Origin: Campylobacteraceae bacterium | Lineage (GTDB): Bacteria > Campylobacterota > Campylobacteria > Campylobacterales > Sulfurovaceae | Direction: 5' to 3' | NCBI GenBank assembly: GCA_026995985.1 | Contig: JALWNF010000039.1 | Coordinates: 1-7,324 of the forward strand | Length of the DNA stretch: 7,324 nucleotides | In this document: in pieces, positions 1 through 5,513 of the stretch | Layout: every line of letters starts with the position of its first letter | How positions within the stretch are numbered: position 1 is the first letter of the stretch | Notes under the pieces: generated by a model | The model's database searches: none | Told to the model about the DNA's origin: nothing | The model's input: only the letters and a program-made list of their open reading frames with translations | Position numbers and translations under genes: made by a program

Positions 1-2
1 TA

Positions 3-284
3 GAGGTTATTAACCCTGTTTTTATTGAAAAAAATGGTTCATGTAAAAACCAAGAGGGGTGTTTAAGTGTTCCTGGCTTTTATGAAGATATTGAACGTGC
101 TAAACATGTCATAGTTGAGTATCAAGATAGACATGGAGAGAAACACACTATAGATACCGATACCTTTTTAGCTATAGCCTTGCAACACGAATATGACCAC
201 CTAGAGGGTAAAGTATTTATAGAAAAACTCTCTATTTTAAAACGTAAAAAATTTGAAAAAGAGTGGAAGAAGAAGCAGAAATAA
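3..284 (+). CDS. def: Peptide deformylase, C-terminal part (5' end outside window)
   Basis: Cytoplasmic metalloenzyme that removes the N-formyl group from the initiator methionine of nascent proteins. The last 93 residues are visible, in frame from base 3 to a TAA at 282-284. Two of the three family motifs are present. Motif 2, EGCLSVPG, has its metal-binding Cys at 60-62. Motif 3, QHEYDHLEG, is the HExxH site at 186-200 with two His ligands and the catalytic Glu. The tail is basic (KRKKFEKEWKKKQK), as in epsilonproteobacterial deformylases known to me. Motif 1 (GxGLAAxQ) and the start lie upstream of the window. Full-length family members are about 165-180 aa, so roughly half is seen. The gene converges on the pseudopilin operon and is not functionally part of the secretion locus. 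Identity is very secure. Confidence 0.96.
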   Translation, partial: EVINPVFIEKNGSCKNQEGCLSVPGFYEDIERAKHVIVEYQDRHGEKHTIDTDTFLAIALQHEYDHLEGKVFIEKLSILKRKKFEKEWKKKQK

Positions 285-423
285 AGCTATATCCTCTTTT
301 TTTCTACTCTAAGCCTACAAAGTTAAGTTAAGCACCCCATCTACACTCAGATATTAAAATTAGTCATTGTTAAATATTTTAAAAATAAATAGATATATTT
401 ATATTCAAATAAGATAGCAATCT
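285..423. other. Convergent AT-rich intergenic spacer
   Basis: This 139-bp spacer lies between the end of def (+) and the end of the pseudopilin operon (-). No ORF or RNA gene is visible. It holds a seven-T run at 297-303 just after def, and a short AT-only inverted repeat at 385-402. No GC-rich intrinsic terminator is visible for either gene. Confidence 0.6.
385..402 (-). terminator. Possible weak AT-only hairpin downstream of the pseudopilin operon
   Basis: ATAAATA (385-391) and TATTTAT (396-402) form a perfect 7-bp stem around a GATA loop. Read on the minus strand it lies about 20 nt past the TAG of the last pseudopilin gene and is followed by TTTT. The stem is entirely A/T, so it would be weak and could be chance in AT-rich DNA. 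Confidence 0.25.
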
Positions 424-843
424 CTACTTAAAGGTATAATATCTTGCTGGATAATCTCCATTTAGCAGAATTTCATTAGTATAAAACATAAACTGGGGAG
501 CTTCATTCTCTCCTCCAACAGGAATAGGAGTATCTTCTGTAATATTTATCTTCTTCTCTATTTTTTTTAGCAAATCTCTACTCTCAAAATCTTTAATAGA
601 AAACTCATCTATTAATAGATCATAAGCACTCTTTTTATCACCACTATAATATTGTACTTTTTTAGTTAAAAAAAGAGAGTTATCTATTTCACTACTTCCT
701 CTTTTTAGAAGATAAGTTGCCATATTTTTATTCTGCTTACTAATTTGCATAGCACCAAGCACAACAACAAATACTATAATAACAGAGACAAGCACCTCAA
801 TAAGGGTAAAAGCCATTTTATAATTTTTTATGCTCTTTTTCAA
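424..843 (-). CDS. Minor pseudopilin, GspI/GspJ-like
   Basis: Predicted minor component of the T2SS pseudopilus tip, made as a prepilin in the inner membrane. Residues 1-11 form a Lys-rich leader, followed by AFTLIEVLVS with cleavage expected between Ala11 and Phe12 and Glu at +5. Residues 12-33 are the hydrophobic helix. The remaining ~105 residues are a polar periplasmic part without a motif I recognise. EVLVS and the short mature length (~128 aa) fit GspI better than GspJ, but I cannot separate them. The start is TTG at 843-841, overlapping the upstream TGA by 4 nt and preceded by GGAG at 7 nt. The only ATG alternative (Met10) would leave a two-residue leader. It is the last gene of a G-H-I/J minus-strand operon ending in TAG. 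Confidence 0.72.
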   Translation of the reverse strand: MKKSIKNYKMAFTLIEVLVSVIIVFVVVLGAMQISKQNKNMATYLLKRGSSEIDNSLFLTKKVQYYSGDKKSAYDLLIDEFSIKDFESRDLLKKIEKKINITEDTPIPVGGENEAPQFMFYTNEILLNGDYPARYYTFK

Positions 844-1373
844 TAAAATGCTCCACTATCTCTTAAGTCATATTTTTCTTTTATCCACAACTCTTTTGCT
901 TTGTCCATATCTTCAACCTTTTTAGCTTCTCCAAAAAAACTAGGAAGGTAAAAAATACCATTACTATTTTTAATTACAAGTTGAGTAGTGCTACCATTTG
1001 GATAGAGATGATATCGAAGACACAGCTTTTTATCTTTAAAACGTCCAAGCTCATCTAACTTAACAAAGTGATTATTGTTATCAAGCTTATATAGTTCTAC
1101 ATCTTTACCAAACTTAATACCTCCATCATAAGATGAGATTTGTCCATTTTGAAGCACAAAACACTCTTGACACTTCTTAATACAAAATAACTCCACATCT
1201 CCTTGACCTTGAAATGATTTACGAAAACTAGAAGGAAGTGTAGAAGGGTCTAAAACTTTATTTTCCCTCTTCTCATCATGCATTGCTGAGGAGAAGACCA
1301 TAGCACCTACTATTGTTACAATAAAAATAACAACAATAAGCTCCAATAGAGTAAAAGCTTGAGAATATCTCAT
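840..1373 (-). CDS. Minor pseudopilin, GspH-like, with cysteine cluster
   Basis: Predicted minor pseudopilin of the T2SS. The leader is only MRYSQA, then FTLLELIVV, with cleavage expected between Ala6 and Phe7 and Glu at +5. A hydrophobic helix spans about 7-28. ELIVV and the 177-aa length resemble GspH, the minor pseudopilin next to GspG, but the periplasmic part (30-177) shows no motif that proves it; GspJ is possible. It contains Cys64, Cys68 and Cys71 (CIKKCQEC) plus Cys118, unusual for a pseudopilin and suggesting disulfides or metal binding in the periplasm. The ATG at 1373-1371 lies 6 nt after the gspG stop, with purine-rich sequence in the end of gspG as ribosome site. Its TGA overlaps the TTG of the next gene. 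Confidence 0.75.
   Translation of the reverse strand: MRYSQAFTLLELIVVIFIVTIVGAMVFSSAMHDEKRENKVLDPSTLPSSFRKSFQGQGDVELFCIKKCQECFVLQNGQISSYDGGIKFGKDVELYKLDNNNHFVKLDELGRFKDKKLCLRYHLYPNGSTTQLVIKNSNGIFYLPSFFGEAKKVEDMDKAKELWIKEKYDLRDSGAFY
851..854 (-). promoter_or_regulatory. Ribosome binding site deciding a TTG start
   Basis: GGAG on the minus strand lies 7 nt upstream of the TTG at 843-841, inside the end of the GspH-like gene. It supports TTG initiation of the GspI/J-like gene and translational coupling to the upstream gene. Confidence 0.6.
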
Positions 1374-1379
1374 AAGAGG

Positions 1380-1907
1380 TTACTTCTTGCCCTCTTCACA
1401 ACCAGGGTAGACAATATCTTCATCTCCACCTGTTCCTCCCTCTTTTTTGTCTCCAGCATAAGAGATAAGTTTAAAGCTATTGCCTGTTTTAATATATGTA
1501 AAAGGTGTTCCCCATGAATCCTTAGGTAGCTTTTTATAGTATGGTGTACGAGCATATTGAGGATATTTATCTGCATCAGGATTAGATAGGAGTGCCTCAA
1601 GTCCCTCTTCTGTATCTGGATAAGCTGAGTTATCCATTTTAAATGTCTCTAAAACATTTGCAATAGATGCCATTTGGGTACAAGTAATTTTTCTCTGAGC
1701 TTCATCTTTCTTTCCTACAACAGCTGGAACAACAAAAGCTGCTAACATTCCTAATATAGCAATAACAACTAATAGTTCAAGTAGAGTAAAAGCTCTTTTT
1801 ATTGTTATAGGCTGTTTTGGTTTAATTTTAGAAATTACTCTATGTTTTTTATTGTAATTTAAGTTATTACAATATTGTGTTTCTCTATTAAATTCTTTAG
1901 TCATCAT
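1380..1907 (-). CDS. gspG: Type II secretion major pseudopilin GspG, unusually long leader
   Basis: Major subunit of the T2SS pseudopilus. The prepilin junction is KRA/FTLLELLVV, with cleavage after Ala39, Glu at +5 and a hydrophobic helix at about 40-63. Class features follow: AYPDTEEGLEALL (95-107), the PKDSWGTPFTYI segment (128-139), and GDKKEGGTGGDEDI (152-165), corresponding to the C-terminal calcium-binding loop of GspG. The mature protein would be about 136 aa, normal for the family. The leader is abnormal: 39 residues (38 from the second ATG) where 6-10 is usual, and no ATG, GTG or TTG lies between the paired ATGs and the junction. AAGGA at 1917-1913 lies 5 nt before the first ATG and 8 nt before the second, so Met2 may be the true start. 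Cys76 and Cys170 could pair. First gene of the minus-strand operon. Confidence 0.95.
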   Translation of the reverse strand: MMTKEFNRETQYCNNLNYNKKHRVISKIKPKQPITIKRAFTLLELLVVIAILGMLAAFVVPAVVGKKDEAQRKITCTQMASIANVLETFKMDNSAYPDTEEGLEALLSNPDADKYPQYARTPYYKKLPKDSWGTPFTYIKTGNSFKLISYAGDKKEGGTGGDEDIVYPGCEEGKK

Positions 1908-1967
1908 TAAAATCCTTAGTTAAACTTAGTTATAATATCGCTGATTTTACTTGAATTGAGCTTTATA
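1908..1967. promoter_or_regulatory. Divergent promoter region between gspG and gspK
   Basis: This 60-bp spacer must serve both operons if each has its own promoter. On the plus strand a perfect TATAAT lies at 1931-1936, about 31 nt before the gspK ATG. The same AT core read on the minus strand gives TATTAT (1937-1932), a 5/6 match placed 25 nt before the gspG ATG. No convincing -35 box is visible on either strand, which is usual for sigma-70 promoters in Campylobacterota. The two -10 candidates overlap, so the promoters may exclude each other. Confidence 0.55.
1915..1934. repeat. Tandem 10-bp direct repeat in the divergent promoter
   Basis: CTTAGTTAAA (1915-1924) is followed immediately by CTTAGTTATA (1925-1934), 9 of 10 identical and one helical turn apart. 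The second copy runs into the TATAAT box. It could be an operator for a factor binding one DNA face, or a chance AT-rich repeat. Confidence 0.5.
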
Positions 1968-2873
1968 ATGGATAAAAGAAAACGAGGTATTGCACTTTTT
2001 ATAACATTAATGGTAGTTGCCTCCATAATGTCAATAGTTGCTGTTTCTTTTAGTTATTTAGAGAAGGCTCAAAAAGATGCTGGTCAAACATCAGCTATCA
2101 TACAAGGGAATCTTTTATATAAAAATACTGTAGATATACTAAAACTTTTTTTCCCAGCAGGAAGTAATAATAGCGATAAGCTAGAGATGCTATACTCAAT
2201 GCCACTTCCAATTACTGAACCTAAAAGTGGTTTATCTTTGACTATTAGTTGTCAACCACTAATGAGAGGGGTACCTATATCGTGGTTAGATGAGAGTTTA
2301 ACACAAAAAGTTCCTCAAAAGACTACTTTAGCTAAAAAAGTACTTCAGGTAGTTATGGAAGAGTATGAAGTTGAAGACCCTAATCTGTTAGAGAAACTTA
2401 TAGTTCAGGCGGTTAGTGCAAAATATTTAGATAATGAGGAGTATAAGCCTAGAGTTAGAGCAAAAAAAGGTATTGTCTCAAAAGAGCAACTTAACAGAGT
2501 TGCTATAGACTACCTTTTTCTTGCAGATGATACTAAAGTTTTAACTATTCCTTGGGAAAAATACTTTACATTTACTACAGTAGATAATAGAACAAAGATT
2601 GATGGAGTCTATCTATCTGCTGAGTTAATATCAGTAGCATTTGATATTCCTATAGAGATTGTACAAGATAGTTGGAACCCACAAGAGATGACACTTGTTG
2701 AGTTTTTAAAAGAGAATGGCATAACAGAGCCTATTAATAAAAAAATATATAGCAACAAAGCTCTTAATGCAATGCATTGTGAGGTTACTTATACCTATAA
2801 GAAGAATCAATATGGTTTTAATTTTAATTATATAGAAGGAAGGAGTGGTAACTTTGAGTTTAAAAGAGAATAA
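1968..2873 (+). CDS. gspK: Type II secretion minor pseudopilin GspK
   Basis: Large minor pseudopilin that caps the T2SS pseudopilus with I and J. It has a basic leader MDKRKRG, then IALFITLMVV; cleavage is expected after Gly7. Position +5 is Ile rather than Glu, which is typical of GspK alone among pseudopilins. A hydrophobic helix spans 8-28. Residues 110-155 are mostly helical and correspond to the extra alpha domain of GspK. PRVRAKKGIVSKEQL (161-175) and YFTFTT..NRTKIDGVYLSAEL (199-220) parallel the family's 'RAKNGPF-s-eEL' and 'tKINvNTA-aevL' blocks. The 301-aa length is normal for the family. ATG at 1968 is preferred over an in-frame TTG at 1956; TTGAG at 1956-1960 is then a weak ribosome site at 7 nt. 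Cys95 and Cys271 are the only cysteines. First gene of the plus operon, overlapping the next by 20 nt. Confidence 0.88.
   Translation: MDKRKRGIALFITLMVVASIMSIVAVSFSYLEKAQKDAGQTSAIIQGNLLYKNTVDILKLFFPAGSNNSDKLEMLYSMPLPITEPKSGLSLTISCQPLMRGVPISWLDESLTQKVPQKTTLAKKVLQVVMEEYEVEDPNLLEKLIVQAVSAKYLDNEEYKPRVRAKKGIVSKEQLNRVAIDYLFLADDTKVLTIPWEKYFTFTTVDNRTKIDGVYLSAELISVAFDIPIEIVQDSWNPQEMTLVEFLKENGITEPINKKIYSNKALNAMHCEVTYTYKKNQYGFNFNYIEGRSGNFEFKRE
2840..2845 (+). promoter_or_regulatory. Strong ribosome binding site deciding a TTG start
   Basis: AAGGAG, inside a longer purine run starting at 2835, lies 8 nt upstream of TTG at 2854. The in-frame GTG at 2845 overlaps this site and so cannot use it. An ATG at 2896 has no comparable site. 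Confidence 0.7.
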
Positions 2874-3777
2874 TAGACTATTTATTCATAAAGATATGGA
2901 ACCATTAAATATACTCAACTCAGTTGAAATTATACTAACACCACAGTTTTATACCTTTATACGTGAAAATTTAGATATACGCTTTGCCTATCAGGCTAAA
3001 CAGATTGCAGGGGCACTCTTTGATGACTATTTAGATAGTGATAAAGAGTACCAATACCATGTATATAAGTGTCAAGATGATTGGTGTTTTTTTGCTTATG
3101 ATATAAAAGAGATAGAAGATTTTTTAAAAACTATTGGTATAGAGAAGCATCGTGTATCAAAAATATACTTTGCACAACAGTTAAGTGAACAACTAAAAAA
3201 GCCTGTTAAACTTTCCAAAAAGAGTGCTCTATTAACTATTGATGATACTGTAACACTTATTCCTACTAAACTTATAGATAGCAATACAGAGTATAATAAT
3301 TTAGATTTAAAAGAGCAGAAGTTAACCTCTGCTGTTAGTATGGGTGCTTCGCTTGACTCATTTATCTCTTTAAAAGAGACTGTAGTTTTAGGTTCACTCT
3401 TTTTTATATTAGGAGGTATCTTTTTGGTTGAGGGAACTCGTATAAAATCTTCTATTTCAACCAAAGAAGAGATACTTACAGAGTTGTTTAGTAAATATCC
3501 AAAGTATAGCTCAACAATAATAAGAGAGAGTATTCTCTCTGAGTATCAGCCAATCGATACAAAAGAGAGAAAAAAGAGAGATAGTATAAAAGAGATTTCA
3601 AAACTACTCTCGGCTAATAGTCAATTAGAGCAACTAACTATTGATAAGAATAGAGTTGTAGCAAATATAAAAACATCAAATGTCAATATTGCTAATCAAG
3701 TAAATCGTAATGCAAAAGCAAAAAACTTTAAAACTTCAAAAAATGGACTTGAAGTGAAAGTAGAGAAAAAAATATGA
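2854..3777 (+). CDS. Inner-membrane platform protein, divergent GspL-like
   Basis: Predicted counterpart of GspL, the bitopic inner-membrane protein that recruits the GspE ATPase and pairs with GspM and GspC. The assignment rests on position (K-L-M order) and topology: about 175 N-terminal cytoplasmic residues, one membrane segment at about 176-194 (VVLGSLFFILGGIFLV core), then about 110 basic, mostly helical periplasmic residues ending in a short beta-like stretch (GLEVKVEKKI). Usual GspL proteins are around 380-400 aa with a ~240-aa actin-like cytoplasmic domain; here that part is clearly smaller and I see no clear actin-fold motif. A TTG start at 2854 (307 aa) is chosen for its strong ribosome site. 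The gene overlaps gspK by 20 nt, and its TGA overlaps the next ATG (ATGA). Confidence 0.68.
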   Translation: MSLKENNRLFIHKDMEPLNILNSVEIILTPQFYTFIRENLDIRFAYQAKQIAGALFDDYLDSDKEYQYHVYKCQDDWCFFAYDIKEIEDFLKTIGIEKHRVSKIYFAQQLSEQLKKPVKLSKKSALLTIDDTVTLIPTKLIDSNTEYNNLDLKEQKLTSAVSMGASLDSFISLKETVVLGSLFFILGGIFLVEGTRIKSSISTKEEILTELFSKYPKYSSTIIRESILSEYQPIDTKERKKRDSIKEISKLLSANSQLEQLTIDKNRVVANIKTSNVNIANQVNRNAKAKNFKTSKNGLEVKVEKKI

Positions 3778-4190
3778 ATTTAATGACAATACAACGCTAT
3801 AAGAATGAACTCATATTGTTTATAATGTTTATTTTTATGTTGGTTGCGTTTATGTATAAGTTATCAGCAGTTACCTATGTTAAAGAGAATCAGGTTAAGA
3901 TAAATAAGGAAATCAAAGAGATTCAAACTATTGTAAATCTAAAAAAACAGTGGGGTGGGAAAGATATTAGTAAAAAACTTACTATTTTAAAGAGAGTTGT
4001 TCCATCTAGTAAAATTAAATCTTTTAAGAAAAAGTCTAAACAATTATCAGTGATATATAATAACTTAACAGCTAGTGAACTAAATAAGATAATAAATAAA
4101 ATTATAAATATTGCTGTACAGATTAATCATCTAAAGATAATAAAAAGTTCAAAAAATAGCTACAAAATGGAGTGTATATGCAAATGGTAA
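3774..4190 (+). CDS. Inner-membrane platform protein, GspM-like
   Basis: Predicted GspM, the small bitopic protein that stabilises GspL in the T2SS platform. It has a short cytoplasmic N-terminus, one membrane helix at about 12-32, a charged probable coiled coil at 34-57, and a small periplasmic domain with two helical segments and terminal beta strands (NHLKIIKSS, YKMECIC), compatible with the ferredoxin-like fold of GspM. Its 138 aa is close to but slightly under the usual ~160 aa. Sequence similarity is too weak to prove the call; location after the GspL-like gene is the main support. The start overlaps the upstream TGA as ATGA. The 3' end overlaps the next gene by 13 nt. Confidence 0.68.
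   Translation: MNLMTIQRYKNELILFIMFIFMLVAFMYKLSAVTYVKENQVKINKEIKEIQTIVNLKKQWGGKDISKKLTILKRVVPSSKIKSFKKKSKQLSVIYNNLTASELNKIINKIINIAVQINHLKIIKSSKNSYKMECICKW
4169..4172 (+). promoter_or_regulatory. Ribosome binding site of the GspN-like gene
   Basis: GGAG inside the end of the GspM-like gene lies 5 nt before ATG 4178 and 11 nt before ATG 4184. An in-frame GTG at 4172 overlaps the site and is unlikely. ATG 4178 is the preferred start. Confidence 0.5.
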
Positions 4191-4696
4191 AACGAATTAT
4201 TGGTGGCTTTTTTCTTTTTGTGATACTCTTATGGCTTCTTGCACCAAAACAAGAGCTATATTATCTTTTAGAGAAGTCACTAAAAAAGAGTAATATTATT
4301 ATATCTAATGAGACTATAAAAGATACATGGATTGGATTAAAGATAGATAATGCAGATATCTATGTAAGTGGTGCAAAAGTTGCAACCAATAGAGAACTTA
4401 ACTTTATATTTCTTTTTCTATATGCAAAGTTATCACTAAATGATTTAGAGATTGACAAATCTCTTCATAGTGTTGCTCCTAAAAAATTAGATAATTTAAC
4501 TGCAACATACTCTATTTTAAACCCATTAAATATTCTATTGAAAGGAGATGGTTCAGTTGGAGAGATAGAAGGGAGTGTTGCTCTTAAAGATAGAAAAATA
4601 GAGATTCTATTTCCAAAACCAAAAGATTTAGCAACAGTTAAAAAGTTTTTAAAAAAGGATATAAAGAGAGGTTGGTACTATGAAAAAACTTATTAA
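4178..4696 (+). CDS. GspN-like inner-membrane protein
   Basis: Predicted T2SS accessory protein GspN, whose role is poorly defined. One N-terminal membrane helix at about 7-22 is followed by a ~145-residue periplasmic domain. Family-like features are WIGLKIDNADIYV (51-63) and the pattern LNPLNILLKGDGSVGEIEGS (114-133) with KDRKIEIL after it, resembling the repeated 'L-x-G-x-G-x-v-x-G-x-v' strands of GspN and related AsmA/TamB-like beta proteins. At 172 aa it is much shorter than typical GspN (~250 aa). It sits between M and C rather than at the end of the operon. The end (WYYEKTY) overlaps gspC by 17 nt. A lineage-specific membrane protein unrelated to GspN is the alternative. Confidence 0.62.
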   Translation: MQMVKRIIGGFFLFVILLWLLAPKQELYYLLEKSLKKSNIIISNETIKDTWIGLKIDNADIYVSGAKVATNRELNFIFLFLYAKLSLNDLEIDKSLHSVAPKKLDNLTATYSILNPLNILLKGDGSVGEIEGSVALKDRKIEILFPKPKDLATVKKFLKKDIKRGWYYEKTY

Positions 4697-5513
4697 TAAA
4701 AAATACCTCTCAATACTTATATTTGTAATTGCTATTATTACTATTGTAAAGGTTATTTGGATTGCTATATCGATACTATTTCTACCTATTGTAGGAGAGG
4801 AGTATCAAGAGCCAAGTAGATTAAAAAAGCTCTACTATCGTGTACGATTAACCAATGAATCAAAAGTAATTACACCTGTTAAACCAGTTGTCAAAAAGCC
4901 TGTTTCACGAGTTAGTTCAATGAGTGGTTATAAACTCTTAGGTATATATAGCTCAAAAGATAAAATTGTTGTCACTGTTGAAAAAGGCAGAAAAACAACT
5001 GTTTTAACAAAAGGTGAAGATATTAATGGATTTGTACTTACTTCAGCTGGTAGAGACTATGCTATTTTCAAAAAATCTGGTGAAGAGTTTAAACTTAGTT
5101 TAGTAAATGACAAAAAAGTACTAAATAGAATTAAACATAGTCCAAAGATAGAACCTCCATCTATAAAAACTAACCCTTCTATTGTAGATGAGGGTGGAGT
5201 AAAACATATTCCAAGAAAATTACTTACTTCATATACTAAAGATATGGATAAGATTTGGAGAGATATTGCCATTGTGCAACATCAGAGTAATGGTAAACTA
5301 GATGGGTATAAAATTAACTATGTAAAAAAAGGTAGCGATTTTGAGAAGCTAGGTCTTAAAAGAGGTGATATTTTAGTAGAAATCAATGCTGAACCACTTA
5401 ACTCATTGAGTACAGCAATGAACTTTTTTAAAGAGATAAACAATATAGAAAATTTAACATTAACCGTTATAAGAAATGGTAGAAGAGAGGATTTAGAATA
5501 TGAAATTCAGTAA
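4680..5513 (+). CDS. gspC: Type II secretion protein GspC (HR and PDZ domains)
   Basis: Inner-membrane protein that couples the platform to the secretin and helps select substrates. Domains in order are a short basic cytoplasmic tail (1-10), a membrane helix at about 11-36, a linker rich in Lys, Val and Pro (62-78), the homology region (82-143, starting SGYKLLGIYSS with the GEDINGFVLTSAG turn) and a second linker (144-185). A C-terminal PDZ domain spans about 190-276. The PDZ shows the class signature: DGYKINYVKKGSDFEKLGL (208-226), RGDILVEINAEPL (228-240) and LTVIRNGR (261-268). The 277-aa length is normal. ATG 4680 has AGAGAGG (4665-4671) at 8 nt. The 3' end overlaps gspD by 14 nt, keeping the classic C-D pairing. 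The PDZ-type ending separates this from coiled-coil GspC forms. Confidence 0.93.
   Translation: MKKLINKKYLSILIFVIAIITIVKVIWIAISILFLPIVGEEYQEPSRLKKLYYRVRLTNESKVITPVKPVVKKPVSRVSSMSGYKLLGIYSSKDKIVVTVEKGRKTTVLTKGEDINGFVLTSAGRDYAIFKKSGEEFKLSLVNDKKVLNRIKHSPKIEPPSIKTNPSIVDEGGVKHIPRKLLTSYTKDMDKIWRDIAIVQHQSNGKLDGYKINYVKKGSDFEKLGLKRGDILVEINAEPLNSLSTAMNFFKEINNIENLTLTVIRNGRREDLEYEIQ

Noticed and set aside
255..304. Possible def terminator: GAAAAAGAG (255-263) could pair with the CTCTTTTTTTC tract (294-304)
   Set aside because: The loop would be about 30 nt and the stem is AT-rich and partly inside the coding region. The T-run alone is not evidence of an intrinsic terminator.
1370..1600. Minus-strand 76-aa ORF
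   Set aside because: It lies inside gspG in another frame, has no domain-like pattern, and gspG is clearly the real gene.
1956..1970. TTG at 1956 as the gspK start
   Set aside because: It overlaps the only ribosome-site-like sequence. ATG 1968 gives a normal short basic leader MDKRKRG.
3096..3464. Minus-strand 122-aa ORF
   Set aside because: Antisense shadow inside the GspL-like gene, with Ser/Ile-rich low-complexity composition and no ribosome site of note.
5057..5272. Minus-strand 71-aa ORF
   Set aside because: Antisense to gspC across its HR-PDZ linker; no family features.
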